Made by a program: the position numbers and the translations under genes. 64,000 nt of DNA, taken from the NCBI GenBank assembly GCA_022661535.1, contig JAKULF010000006.1, positions 2,413,001 through 2,477,000 of the forward strand, in the 5' to 3' direction. Shown here one piece after another: positions 45,050-55,947 of this stretch (within the stretch, counting starts at the first letter, position 1; each line of letters starts with the position of its first letter). The DNA comes from Eutypa lata. Lineage: Eukaryota; Ascomycota; Sordariomycetes; Xylariales; Diatrypaceae. Below the pieces are notes generated by a model. That model was given only the letters and a program-made list of their open reading frames with translations. It was not told the origin of the DNA and did not search any database.

Positions 45050-45735
45050 TAAATACATCACCAATGTATTTCTTTATTTCGAAAACCTAAGGGGCAACTT
45101 TATCTCTGTAGGGCTCTAAGGTTTTCGAGCCCCGTAGGCTTATAGGACAGGCTGACTCCGAAGGGGAAAAGAAGAAGATGGGGGCATCAAAATTAAGATA
45201 GCAGTTGCCGTGGTTGGTTCACGTCGTTTCACAGGTATATGGGAAAAGGATGGTCTCTCTCGCTACCATCCATAAAATAGTACAAATAAATGCTTGTCTT
45301 TCTCCATCTTCACTGTTGTCTCTTGTTTCCGTGATAGGACCCATACCAGTGTAATGTGCCCTGAAAGAGAATTTATTGTAGCACAAGGAGAAGCGACACG
45401 CCAGAAACAAAGAGGTCGCCATCAATGGCAATAGAGAAAGCCTGAGGTACAATGGAACGAGCTCACGTCTTAACAATGCCTTGTTTGACTGAAAGCCATC
45501 AAACAAAGACGAGGGCTGTTTGTATTGTTTCGGGGGGCTTTCTATATAATGCCCCATGAAGGACGTTGTTTGCATGACTCTTGACTAGACACACCACATT
45601 TTTATATTCCCCCCTACGTCGTTTTTCGTAAGTATTTACACACACTTATCGTATTCCTAAAAAGAATATCTCCCTTCACCTACCCTTGGTACAAATTTCC
45701 GCTTTCATACATACATATTTTATTCTCGGGAAATC
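45050..45735. other. Intergenic region between the two orphan genes
   Basis: The minus-strand frame at 45219-45575 (118 codons) has mixed composition and lies in what should be the promoter of the next gene, so it is not called. The last 100 bp are pyrimidine-rich, as in fungal leaders. Confidence 0.4.
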
Positions 45736-46203
45736 ATGTGTCCCTATCCTAAAACCATATTTTCATGTAACCACATAAAGCTGGGGGAGAACCCGATCCG
45801 CATCTGCGATGCGCAGCGGGAGTACGTCTCCAAGCTGGTGAGCGAGCCCTGCGGCGAGAGGGCGTCGCACCCGCTCTCCACGGTGCGGCAGCCGTTCGAG
45901 TGCGTCGCCTGCAGGGAGAAGAGGACGCGGTTCGACGGGAAGATCAGGGAGGCCAAGACCATCATCGCGGAGGCGAAGAGCAAGCTCCAGGAGAGCTACG
46001 GTAAGGTTATCGATGAGCCCAAGGCGGCGAAGGTTGGTACTGCCGAGAAGGGGGAGGAAGAGGAAGAGGAGGAGGCAGTGAGCCCAAAATCCGGCGGACC
46101 TGCAGATGCAAAAGCTGTTTTTCCTGAGCCTGACCTCTTGGATCCTGCGGAGTTTCTGAGGAGAAGGATGTCAGATAAGTATGCACATTTGATGATGTCA
46201 TAA
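45736..46203 (+). CDS. Small Cys-containing orphan protein
   Basis: A single exon of 155 aa. The N-terminal half holds spaced cysteines and histidines (CPYPKTIFSCNHIKLGENP, ICDAQREY, SEPCGERASHPLSTV, ECVACREKR), which could bind a metal. A charged helix (RFDGKIREAKTIIAEAKSKL) and an acidic run (EKGEEEEEEEAVS) follow, and the tail ends EFLRRRMSDKYAHLMMS. Small proteins starting with Cys-rich KTIFxCNH-like segments occur in many Sordariomycetes as hypothetical proteins; this is from general recollection. There is no signal peptide. The coding half is GC-rich and ordered, which supports a real gene. Confidence 0.65.
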   Translation: MCPYPKTIFSCNHIKLGENPIRICDAQREYVSKLVSEPCGERASHPLSTVRQPFECVACREKRTRFDGKIREAKTIIAEAKSKLQESYGKVIDEPKAAKVGTAEKGEEEEEEEAVSPKSGGPADAKAVFPEPDLLDPAEFLRRRMSDKYAHLMMS

Positions 46204-49085
46204 TAATTATAAGCAATCGTTATAGTACACAGGACTTCTTGAACATGGGATGAGGTTTATACATATTATCTGTCGTGTTAATTACCTACACTTCTATAGT
46301 TTGAGTTACAGAAAGCGTTGATCTAGTAATACACCTAATACATGTCAGAATTATTACTGGTTTTACATGGCTTTTTTAAGTTAACAAAATAATAAATGAC
46401 TTCATTCTTTTTAATATTCAGCTGGATGACGTTGCGAGGCACAAACCCTGAACACTGGAAGCTTTTTGCACATTTGCAATTCACACTTGGAACAGATGAG
46501 TCAATACCTATACATTGAATAAATAAGATGAGTTTTCTATTTTTAGGGAGTCTGTGAAAACCAATACAATATGACAATGTACATGAATAAAACACTCCCA
46601 AAGAGGGTCCACGTAGCCCTCGTAGCGCTTGCAAAGCTCCCTTGATCCTCATACCGTTTGCATAGCTCCCGTGGTCCCCATAGTTCTTGCAAAGGCAAAG
46701 ATGCCGGGCTTCTCCTGCTTAGGTAAGGCCACCGTTCTGCGGAAGCAGAGGCGGGAAGGCTGGACCAGTCGTGGGGCCCTGACCCCAAGGCGTCTGCGCT
46801 GGAGCTGCAGCTCCTCGGGATCCGGGGAGACCTGATGGTCCATGGGGCGATCCATCATGCTTGGAGGGATGAAGACCGGATTCTTGAGGGCGTTCTAGTG
46901 AGTGCGAATGCAAGGGATAGTTACAACTGTCGTTGTATGTTGGGAGATGGAAAAACCCGTGGACAGGAATAGTCTACACAAAAGGTGTAGTAGGAAGATG
47001 GGCAGATAGATTAGTTCGGGCTTCTTTCGTGATTCTATTGTGGCATTCTCGAGCCAACCATTGTCCAATCCTTCCACCCCAACTAACCCCCACTCTCGCC
47101 GCCCTCTTACAATTCAAAAAAGAAAAAAGAAAAATTTCTTCTATCTTTTTGCATTTTTAGGCCGACGCCCTAGCACTAAACTGAGTACTGTATCTATATA
47201 CAGCCGACATAGGAAAAACATAAGAAAAACATGAAAAATACATAAGAAAGACATAAGAAAGAAACGATATAGGAAAAACATAAGAAAGACATAAAAAACG
47301 ACATAAGAAACGACATAAAGAAGACATAGAAAAGACATAAAAAAGACCTAGGAAAGACATAGGAAAGACATAGGAAAGCGTCAAGGGCGACGAGACTAGG
47401 GAGGAGGGGTAGCGGAGAGCAAGGGAGACACTAGGCTCCGTCTCATGGGACCTAACACCCAGCTTCTTCTCTGGTGATCTTTGGTGACCAAGCTCTTCAG
47501 CGAACACATACTGGACGAGCCTTCATGACCGTGCTCGGTCCGAGGCTGCAGCGCAGATCTAGCGACTCTAGATCTGGCATTCCTGGATCGAACCCTATAC
47601 GGATTCCCGGTACTGTATGGCCCTAGAGTCCTCCACCTCTGTCCAGAGGTGCCGGCCGATGCTTCTTCTTAGTCATAGGAACTATCGGCAGAGCAGGTTA
47701 TAGGCGTGGTGAGTTCTGCTGCGATACTATTGTTAGCCCGAGTTACCATATAGGATACGGCAGTATTCTGACCGTGCCCTCTGGACGGAAGGTGAGACGA
47801 CCTGATAGCCGGGATGGGTTCTAGGGCCTCGGAAATTGCTACTGCGATTTCTAGAGCCATTGACGCCCCCATGGCTAGAAGAGCCGCCTAATTTTGTAGA
47901 TCGAGGCGGGAGCAAGGGGGACATAGGAGAAGAATCTACTTACCAAAAAAGACGGTCAAGACGCACAGGGTACTGACGAGACCCTTGAGTCCACCTTGAC
48001 GCTTCGAATCTAACGGCCGCTGTGAGGCGCAGGACACGTGGACCATCAGGCGTCCGTAGCAGCACTTGCTTAGGAAGCAACTCCTTGGGCTTAGGAGGCC
48101 TCTTTGCTGAAGCCGTGACTACACAGCTCTGACAGCAAAGTGAATTGCACTTAGCTATAGAGATAGGTAGAGAAGCACTGGGCTAAGCTACAACTATGAA
48201 GCAATAGCACCGATTTGTGTAGCCAGAGGTGGGTGAAGCACTGAGTAAAAACAGATGGAACTCCTTCAAAGGAGCGAGGCCGGTCTTGCTCCCCTCGAGT
48301 GCCATTTTCTCTAGGGCCACCTTTTTTTTTGGCGGTGGTACACTATAATCTACCGCAAGCCATAAAGAGTCAGCTCATCACAGCCTTCGCCTAATATCAC
48401 TTAGAGACTCCAGGAGAGCAAATAACTCACCACATTGATGGACACAGACCGTCCCTGGTGCTCCCAGAACTCGATTCCCAGTGATACCCATGCCAACCAG
48501 GTTGGAATACTAGTGATTCTGGTAAGGAACATGTGAAAACCATAGTGGTTATCGATCCCCCTAGCTTTTGCTGCTTAGCTACCGCTAGGTGGCGATCGAC
48601 TTCTTCACCTGATGGGTGCTGGTCGGGCGTTTTGTGGATTTACTGGCCACAGGATACATCTGCCACTTAGCATCGGGAGATACCTAATGTATAGGAGTCC
48701 GGTGGTTTACTACTTTGTGTGAATTACCGGTGACGGTCTCCCCTTGGGGCCTACACATCCTATCGTCGACCCTTGAAGGGCGATATCAAATGTGAGTCGA
48801 GCAGATGGAAGTTCAACAGCTATTGAGAGTTGTTATCGGAACAGAGTAGTGATACTGATGGTTGACGAGATAGGAGATGGGGCGAATGGTCAATTCCACT
48901 GGGCAGCACCTGTCGAAAAAGCTTGACGCCTAGGAATGTATTCAAAGAAGCTTTGTTGCTAAGCACGGGCCTTCAAGCAATGATTTCATTCTCAGGAACA
49001 GAAATAATTGGTATTATGCGTAATACGAAGTGGACTCCAAATCCTCGTTTCCCCTTCAGGTTCTCTTATAGAGCTATTTATCGGT
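46204..49085. mobile_element. Decayed, probably transposon-derived region
   Basis: About 2.9 kb with fragments of coding-like frames on the minus strand broken by stops. 46858-46649 encodes about 69 residues starting MMDRPMDHQVSPDPEELQLQ, like the head of a retroelement gag. At about 48,183-47,942 a frame of about 80 codons contains RPPKPKELLPKQVLLRTPDG and ends at a GTAAGT donor-like site. 47872-47669 is a further 67-codon frame. A gag-like start a short way after an LTR-like stretch (about 47,100-46,930) suggests a truncated LTR element, but I found no LTR pair, reverse transcriptase or integrase. A degenerate 30-bp repeat sits near 46,625-46,690. Classification is uncertain. Confidence 0.35.
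47205..47380. repeat. AAGACATAGGA-type minisatellite
   Basis: About sixteen imperfect copies of a 10-12 bp unit (GACATAAGAAA / GACATAGGAAA variants) run from about 47,205 to 47,380. Copies at the right end (AAGACATAGG three times) are the most alike. In all three minus frames it reads through as Phe/Leu/Tyr-rich peptide, which explains the spurious ORFs here. Confidence 0.85.
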
Positions 49086-51092
49086 TCAAGTTGCTAATGG
49101 CCCAACGGTGACTTTCTCTCGAAACTTTAATGCCTGCCGCTGCTCATTCGCAAGTAGTTGTTTCTCCTTCTGTCGCCGCTTTGCGTTGATTGAGGCAAAG
49201 TGGCCACGAGCCCCATGGCGTAGTTTGGTGATCATGTCAGCAGCCTTCCCCTTGGTTATGTCCGCAGTTTGTAGTTTGTCGTCCTTTGCCCGGAATTGAT
49301 TCAGGAACTTGAGCTGCCCATCGGTAGGGGGTCCACGGCGCCAGGTTTGATATCTCGAGATAAGTCTATGCGGGTACTTTTCCGATGCGTATTTGTCGGC
49401 TCCATGCACAGCATCGGTGAACGTAGTAGCTTTGAACAGGCGTCTGGGTTTTGCGTAGGGGGACTTCGATGATACTCCTTGAGGCAATGACCTAACCTCC
49501 CAAGCCACGAACTTTGCGTCGGTTGTTTCTGCATCATCTGCTACTTCCAACCTAAGATAAGTCCCGTCAGGGCCCGAGAGCACGTACTTCGCTGGTGCAA
49601 CTTGCACCCAGGCATTCTTGCTGATCGAGCGAATGTGCTTCTCGCCGGAGGTATCCTCAATGAGGTCGAATACGGAGTCATACTCGGTGAATGTGATGTT
49701 TCCACGGGCCTTGCCATCAGAAGGGGAGGGTACTTGCGTAAGAACTTGCTCGTTTCTCTCCTGTTCAGCCTCCTTTCGGTTCTTGAGGCTTCGTAGCTCA
49801 TCCACCGAGGCATCCTTGACGATCTCAGAGGGGTCAAGTCCAAACAGTGTGGGCGTGGTCACTATACCCGTCGCTAGGCTCGATACCATATCTATGATGT
49901 GACAATTGGTTTTCCCAGAATGCAATCTCATCCCTCTTCCTATCATCTGAACTAGAAGATTACGAGACCGGGTGGGTCTTGCCAAGATAATGCAGTCGAT
50001 ATTAGGGATATCTGTTCCTTCCGTGAAGACACCACAGTTGACCAGGACAGGAAACTCCCCTCGCTTAAAAGCATCTAGACGCTCGCTCCTTTCTACTTTG
50101 GGCGTGTCACCGGTCACGAAACGGGCATCCACGCTGTGATGTCGAAACGATTGAGTCAATCCGGCCACATGTGCGAGATCTACACAGAATACCAAAGTCG
50201 ATTTTCTTCCGGCAGCTTTGGCAAACCAGCTGCGAACGGTAATCTCATTGATGCGGTCGGTATTTACCACCCGGGATAGCTCTCCTGATTGGAAATCGCC
50301 GTTGGCCCCAGATTTGACTCGAGAGAGATTCGCTGTCGATTCGACCGTCGTAAAGATGACATCGGATAGCCACTTGTCTCCTATCATGTCGATATAATCC
50401 TTGTGGTAGACGATTTCATCGATTGCAGTTCCCAACCGAAGCCCATCGAAACGTGAAAATGTCGCTGATACTCCAACCAAGACTGGCGAAATAGCTCTCT
50501 TCTGCTCCAAGCCGAAGTACTCCAAGGTCCTCAAGTACCCAGGGGCAACAATATGATGAGCTTCATCAACAAGTACCAACTTGAACTGTTGGGGGTCAAA
50601 CTTGGAAAATCGATCCCCAGATGTGATGCTCTGCACACTTGCAATGGTGATATCTGCCGAGCCCGAGGCATGCATATTACCCATCTCGATTTCGACCCTC
50701 TTGCTGGGATATGCATTAGAGCAGTGCCTTGCTGCTTGTTCCACCAGCTCTCGCCTGTGAGCCAGAATCAAGGTCTGATCAGCCTTCTTGAGACTTGGCT
50801 CGACCCGATCGATAAGCTGGGTAAAGATGACTGTTTTCCCGGCCCCTGTTGCCAAAGAAATTCCGAGACGCTTATGACCATTCTGTATTGCGGTCAAGAT
50901 AGATTGTATGCATTCTTCTTGGTAATCACGGAGCTGGACTGGTGAGAATGATGGTGATAAGCTTTTCACGGTTGCCACTGCTGTCAACACTGCTGAAGCT
51001 GAGAAGTTGCGTCTTTGAGATGGCACAACGCTATATGGCAGTTTCCATGATAGGCCTGTTATGTGAAGCCATCTTGGACAAAGACGTGGCAT
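49086..51092 (-). CDS. IRC3: Mitochondrial DEAD/DEAH-box helicase, IRC3-like
   Basis: A single exon of 668 aa. The N-terminus (MPRLCPRWLHITGLSWKLPY ... RRNFSASAV) is a mitochondrial presequence. Superfamily-2 motifs follow: Q-like LRDYQEECIQ, motif I ATGAGKT (81-87), motif II DEAH (176-179), motif III GVSATFSR (near 207-214), motif V TEGTDIPNID and motif VI QMIGRGMR. After the helicase core comes a family-specific C-terminal part (about 450-668) with PPTDGQLKFLNQF and a basic end. Yeast Irc3 is a mitochondrial branch-migrating helicase needed for mtDNA maintenance, and this role is inferred by family. The start is the first ATG of the frame. It is divergent from the RRN5-like gene, 644 bp between starts. 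Confidence 0.87.
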   Translation of the reverse strand: MPRLCPRWLHITGLSWKLPYSVVPSQRRNFSASAVLTAVATVKSLSPSFSPVQLRDYQEECIQSILTAIQNGHKRLGISLATGAGKTVIFTQLIDRVEPSLKKADQTLILAHRRELVEQAARHCSNAYPSKRVEIEMGNMHASGSADITIASVQSITSGDRFSKFDPQQFKLVLVDEAHHIVAPGYLRTLEYFGLEQKRAISPVLVGVSATFSRFDGLRLGTAIDEIVYHKDYIDMIGDKWLSDVIFTTVESTANLSRVKSGANGDFQSGELSRVVNTDRINEITVRSWFAKAAGRKSTLVFCVDLAHVAGLTQSFRHHSVDARFVTGDTPKVERSERLDAFKRGEFPVLVNCGVFTEGTDIPNIDCIILARPTRSRNLLVQMIGRGMRLHSGKTNCHIIDMVSSLATGIVTTPTLFGLDPSEIVKDASVDELRSLKNRKEAEQERNEQVLTQVPSPSDGKARGNITFTEYDSVFDLIEDTSGEKHIRSISKNAWVQVAPAKYVLSGPDGTYLRLEVADDAETTDAKFVAWEVRSLPQGVSSKSPYAKPRRLFKATTFTDAVHGADKYASEKYPHRLISRYQTWRRGPPTDGQLKFLNQFRAKDDKLQTADITKGKAADMITKLRHGARGHFASINAKRRQKEKQLLANEQRQALKFREKVTVGPLAT

Positions 51093-51736
51093 TGCACATC
51101 CTGCGAGATGAAGAACTGAAGCTTTGATTTGGAAACGTTGGCAAAAGGTTGGATTACGCAGATGAGATGAGGCTTGTACTGTACCTATTGAAAGAACCGT
51201 TCTAGCAGAGGTAAGTTGGTGAATGTTTCTTATCGGTTATCGGATCACTCTCGCTTATTGGCTACATATATTACGCGAATAGGTTAGCGTCATCACTTAG
51301 CGCTAAAAGCTTCGCTAGCGTCAGACGATAAGGATTCAGCGAGACGATAAGGGGAGCTCCCTGAGCTACAACAGCAGCAAGATCTCTCCTAAGTAACCAG
51401 GTACTTCTTATGTTGAATTCATCAACTTTCAACTTGTCAACTTTCAAAACAAACCACCCAGATACACACGCGTGATAGATTCCAGAATCATCAGCTCCGC
51501 GGTTCCCATTGCGACGAGGTTCGAAAGTTGAACCAATATACGATAGTTATCTCATCATCTTTTCCAAGACAAAAAGGGTCTAATACTGTAAACTAAGTAC
51601 CATCCTATCCTACATTGTAAGCACATTTCCTTCCAACCTCACTGATCATTGTTGCTCATCCAACTTCCCAGGTTACCTTGAAGCAAAGACAATTAATGTT
51701 CAAACAAAATCTTCGTCTTCTTCATCAACACCAACA
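51093..51736. promoter_or_regulatory. Shared divergent promoter, IRC3 / RRN5
   Basis: 644 bp between the two ATGs. It has CCAAT boxes on both strands (CCAAT at 51533-51537; ATTGG at 51257-51261), two GACGATAAGG direct repeats (near 51,324-51,352) carrying GATA cores, and a CT/CA-rich leader before the RRN5 start. Motif use is not shown by the sequence. Confidence 0.45.
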
Positions 51737-53911
51737 ATGGATTTAGATGACGATTACGTGCCCGGCTCCGGAGAGTCCTCTACCTCACCGGAAGGATCCC
51801 CCCACCAGGAGCTCCCCCAGGGCCAACGCCAGGAGTTCCACCTTCCCATCCGCCCAGGTACTTCAGGCTCCGAGAACCAACAGGGCAAGGCCGGCAAAGT
51901 AGCGAGTATCGCTGTCGCTGTCGACAAGTCTCCACTCAAGAGACGCCGCAGTGACTACAGCATCCCGGGAGCAGACCCGTCAGGCCTGCCCCTCAAGCGG
52001 CAGAAGAGCTACTTCACACAGTCTTACGCCGAGATCTTTAACGACGATGTCAAGGATGCCGCTGACGAGCTCTGCCCCCAGCTAGCCCCCGAGTCGAAGT
52101 TCGAAACTTCCCGGGTCGGTGCCGTCGAGTGGACCCCGCTCGAGAAGGAGCGGTTCTTCTGCGCGCTGAACCGAGTGGGCCGTCACGATATAGCCGCGAT
52201 CGCCCGCAAGATCGGCACCAAGAGCGAGCTGGAGACCCACCAGTACCTCTTGCTCGTACAGGCGGCATCCAACGCCCGACGAGAAGACATGGAAAAGCGC
52301 CACCGCGTAGTCTCGCTCATCGACATCCCCGCCGCTGTTGAGATCAGCCAAGGCGTCTGCCTCGATCTGGAGAAGACCGCCGACGACATAGCACTGCGTG
52401 ACGAGCGGCACGACGAGGTCATCGAGGCGGGTCGCTGGCGCGAGGGCTGGCTGATCACGCCCGCTCTTGCCTCCTTCCTGGACCGCCAAGTTCGCACTGG
52501 CCAGCACCTGCAATACCAGCACCAGCAGGCCACCAACCCCACCCGAGACACCGTGACCCGCAGCGCCTTCCCCGGCGGCGCGCAGCAGAAGTCGTTCGCC
52601 GAGTTCCTCCACGTGCGCAACTGGCTCAAGCTCTCGGAGCGCGTCTTCATGAACTCGGCCGTGCCCGATGGCAATTGGCAGTTCTACTCGGAGGAGCCGC
52701 CCTCCATGCGCGCCACGGCGTTCCAGGACTTCCGTGCCGTAGCCGAGAGCGTCATCCGCCGTCTCGTCTTCGCTGTCGAGCACGCGGCCTCGGCTCGCAT
52801 TGCCGCCAAGCGCGTCGCGGACCCACGCACTCGTAACATCATCAAGGTGCAGGACGTGCACGCGGCCGTGAGAGCGACGCTGGGCTCTCGGGGCGCTCGG
52901 GGCGTCGGCGAGACCAATGCCCGTAAGTTCTGGGCCCGCGCACCGCGCAGACTACGTCTGAACGTTCTGAGGATGGATGATGACGACAGCGATGATGACG
53001 ACGGCCACGATCATGGTGATGGCTACTACGGCAATTTGGATGACGTGGTGTCCTCCCATACCCTGACACAGGCCTTGACTAAGACTCAGGAGTCCGGTGA
53101 CGCGTCTGGTGTCGCGGATGATCAGGCTCAGGACGTCTCTGAGGACGAGGTTAACGTCATGTCGTTCCACGAGGTCGAGGAGGCGCTTGGTCTCAAGGAC
53201 ACTGAGCACTCTGAGAGCAGTGATGGTGTTGAGGACGAATCCGAGCCCGAGATTCTGTCCGATGACGCCTCGGCCGGCTCGGTCCACGAGGTCCAAAATA
53301 TCATCGCCGCGGATGCCAACCTCCCTGCTCCCACTTCCCCACACTCCCCTCACAAAGACGTCCTAGAGGATGACGACGACGACCTCATCGACCCCGATGT
53401 CGACCAGGAGGAGGTAGACCGAGACCTCCGCGAGGCCCTGGACTGCGGCGACATGCCGTTCGCGGGAACAGCGCGGAACCGCCAGACGATCCGGCGCCGC
53501 ATCGAGAAGGAGCACGAGCTGGAGGCGCGCATCGAGCGCGCGGACCTATCTATGTCGCGAGATGACGAGCTGTGGCTGCAGGAGATGCTCGATCTCAATG
53601 TCCCCGCCGCGGCTGCGGCTGCTGCTGCTAAGGGCGGCGATGGTGGTGATAGGATCACCCGGGGCATCAAGAACCAGACCCGCATTCAGCAGCGCAAGGA
53701 GAAGGAGGCGAAGAGCATCGCTGCCGCTGCCGCTGACATTAAGAGTGCCGGTGCCGGTGGTGGTGATGGTAGTAGTTTTGTTCAGCAGCCGCAGCGGAAC
53801 TGGGTAGAGGAGCTCGTGTACCGCGCCCACTGGGAGGAGTTTCTCTACCAGGCTCGACGACATCGAGTTAAGAGTCGAGTGGAGGATTGGCTTAAGAGTT
53901 CGGATATTTAA
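51737..53911 (+). CDS. RRN5: RNA polymerase I upstream activation factor subunit, Rrn5-like
   Basis: A single exon of 724 aa. In yeast, Rrn5 is part of the upstream activation factor that turns on rDNA transcription by Pol I. A SANT/Myb-type domain is visible at about residues 128-175 (VEWTPLEKERFFCALNRVGR, then HDIAAIARKIGTKSELETHQ with conserved Trp). A histone-fold-like helical part lies near 330-385 (SVIRRLVFAVEHAASARIAA, IIKVQDVHAAVRATLG). Long acidic and low-complexity stretches follow (DDDDSDDDDGHDHGDG; an eight-Ala run near 630). The end is basic and aromatic (VYRAHWEEFLYQARRHRVKS). The order of SANT then histone-fold-like region fits Rrn5, but sequence identity across fungi is low, so the name rests on architecture. 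The large opposite-strand frame at 52082-52861 is a shadow. Confidence 0.75.
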   Translation: MDLDDDYVPGSGESSTSPEGSPHQELPQGQRQEFHLPIRPGTSGSENQQGKAGKVASIAVAVDKSPLKRRRSDYSIPGADPSGLPLKRQKSYFTQSYAEIFNDDVKDAADELCPQLAPESKFETSRVGAVEWTPLEKERFFCALNRVGRHDIAAIARKIGTKSELETHQYLLLVQAASNARREDMEKRHRVVSLIDIPAAVEISQGVCLDLEKTADDIALRDERHDEVIEAGRWREGWLITPALASFLDRQVRTGQHLQYQHQQATNPTRDTVTRSAFPGGAQQKSFAEFLHVRNWLKLSERVFMNSAVPDGNWQFYSEEPPSMRATAFQDFRAVAESVIRRLVFAVEHAASARIAAKRVADPRTRNIIKVQDVHAAVRATLGSRGARGVGETNARKFWARAPRRLRLNVLRMDDDDSDDDDGHDHGDGYYGNLDDVVSSHTLTQALTKTQESGDASGVADDQAQDVSEDEVNVMSFHEVEEALGLKDTEHSESSDGVEDESEPEILSDDASAGSVHEVQNIIAADANLPAPTSPHSPHKDVLEDDDDDLIDPDVDQEEVDRDLREALDCGDMPFAGTARNRQTIRRRIEKEHELEARIERADLSMSRDDELWLQEMLDLNVPAAAAAAAAKGGDGGDRITRGIKNQTRIQQRKEKEAKSIAAAAADIKSAGAGGGDGSSFVQQPQRNWVEELVYRAHWEEFLYQARRHRVKSRVEDWLKSSDI

Positions 53912-55947
53912 TGGAATCGGATGATGGAATGATTGAACGACTGCATGATGGATAATGATGATGATGACGGATGTACGGACGAAATGTTCCGTCTATAAAG
54001 AAAGCATGGGAGGTTTTTTCTTTTTCTTTTCTCTTTTTTCTCTCTCTTAGGGATGGTTTAACGGCAGATGGTAAATGGCATGTTTGAAATATGGAACGGG
54101 GTTTTTAGGGAAGGGAACCTTTAAAAAGGTATGCATGGAAGGGAGAGAGAAAGATGCCTTGGTGGTTGGCATCTAGTTCTCCCCTCCCCTCTCGGGTCTT
54201 CTTTTATGGTATACCCACATGGTTGTTATTATTGGCATCTTGTATCTGCATTTTCATCCACGATACCCCAGGTGTTCTGGCTTTAGCCTCGGTGTTTATA
54301 GGCTGGTTGGTAGGTAGGCTGGCCTTAACTACCTACTTAATAATGATTTATATCAGTCGTCACTGTCTTGAAAAAAAGGATCTTCCATCTTATCTTCTCT
54401 GCATAGGCAGTCGGGGTGGAAAGAACTTACCTATCGAACCTTCTGTCTAGTAGCTGGTTACCGTCGAAGCTTCCCCCGGGATAGCAACCCGTGCTCGAGT
54501 TTTCTGGAGTTCAACTTGAAGCAGCTGTTGAAAATTTTGCTTCGTCCTTCGATACTTGCGTCTCTTGGAGCTGGACTCCCATGCTGTGGGTGGTCCTCTT
54601 CGTGCTCGTAGACCATCTGCACTAGTTTTGTATTCTAGTTTTATGAGGTAAAGCGAATGATTAGGGACTCGGGGGCGTTATGTTATGTTATATTGCCTTC
54701 ATCCATTCTCCAATTTCGAAGATGTGAAGAAGAAGAAAAAATGCGTTGTGAATTAAACGTGGGGGGTTTCGAATGTATCAACCCTAATGGGCTAATTCTG
54801 GTAAACGGAACTGACGATGCGGAATAAACGGGATAAGCGAACGCAAGGCTAAGGTGTGCCGGAGTAGACGCTCGTCAGACACCACAAGGGGTATTAGTAC
54901 GTACATCGTGACAGCAGGACAAATGGTGGCCTTTCTAACATAGCTCGATGGTCTTCATCTCTGTAGTGTAAAAATCACAGTATTATTGTTAACATGTTCA
55001 TCAGCCCAGTCCGGATACCATTGCATGAATGATCTAGTGACTATATCTAATACACGATATCTAGTATATAGTCCCTAGTTTAATGGTGGTAGCTCTGAAT
55101 ACAGATATTAGATATAGGACCCTTTGTCACAGACAGTTCAGCTCTAGGAGGTGGTAGATAAGGCAGGTATCAGTCTTAACCTATAAAGGTAGTCATTGTT
55201 CTGTTCACTACTATTACCAGCTACTCCTGAGCAAGTCGTTCCTTCCAGTATGATGGCCTAGGTTAAGTCTGCTTCACATTGAGGAACCCTAGCCACCCAT
55301 TGAGTCAGTCTACAGCTGTCTCGGAAGAGTCTCAAGTTATAGTATAATGTCTACTGGATGGGAAGCCCCAGTGACTGAATTCACTTCACAGCACCCTGTC
55401 CACGGTATTACATCCTATATTTGAAATCACATCAGACCTCCTTACAATCAATCACGTCTGGGCACAATCACACTAGCAAACCGAGCATTCTGATTCACGA
55501 CTGAGTTCCTGTAACTGTAATTGTGATGATACAATACGACCTTTTTTCTTTTTCACTATCAAGCCTATACTTTCACAGACAAAATGAGGAAATTGAGACA
55601 GAGAGAGAGAAAAGTTGAAAACAAAAGAAGAAGCCTGATGTTTCCTTGATGAATAATCACCCCTCAGAACGCCACCAAAGAACCACAAAATCATGTAGAC
55701 CAGCAATCCTGAATCACCTCCATTGTTCGCGCCGCAGTACACCGAAGCTTTCTTCCTATTCCTCCAGTTTTAGCCCAAGGAACCTGTTGCCTAGGGCATT
55801 GTTGTTTCCCCGGGCAAAGCACCGACCTATCGTCGTTGCCTATTATCGGGGCCGCGGAATCATTAATGGTTGTGATGACTGCTGTATTACCATAATATCA
55901 TTAAAGCCCATTGTCAATGAGTGCGCCCCGAACTTCAGTCCAACTCT
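53912..55947. other. Intergenic region between RRN5 and RSC8 (tail-to-tail)
   Basis: Both neighbours end here, so it holds two 3' UTRs. A 98-codon ATG frame at 54154-54450 is hydrophobic (PTWLLLLASCICIFIHDTPG) but lies about 240 bp after the RRN5 stop without promoter-like DNA and is not called. From about 54,950 to 55,460 the sequence is AT-rich with motifs such as CTAGTATATAGTCCCTAG, possibly an old element. Confidence 0.4.

Noticed and set aside
45219..45575. 118-codon minus-strand frame
   Set aside because: It lies in the promoter of the next gene, with no conserved features; it may be chance.
47140..47510. Phe/Leu/Tyr-rich minus-strand membrane proteins
   Set aside because: They are translations of the AAGACATAGGA minisatellite in several frames.
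52082..52861. 259-codon frame on the minus strand
   Set aside because: It lies fully opposite the RRN5-like exon, in GC-rich DNA where antisense frames stay open; no domain or start context.
54154..54450. 98-codon hydrophobic ATG frame after RRN5
   Set aside because: It sits in the expected 3' UTR, has simple-sequence origin and no promoter-like DNA.
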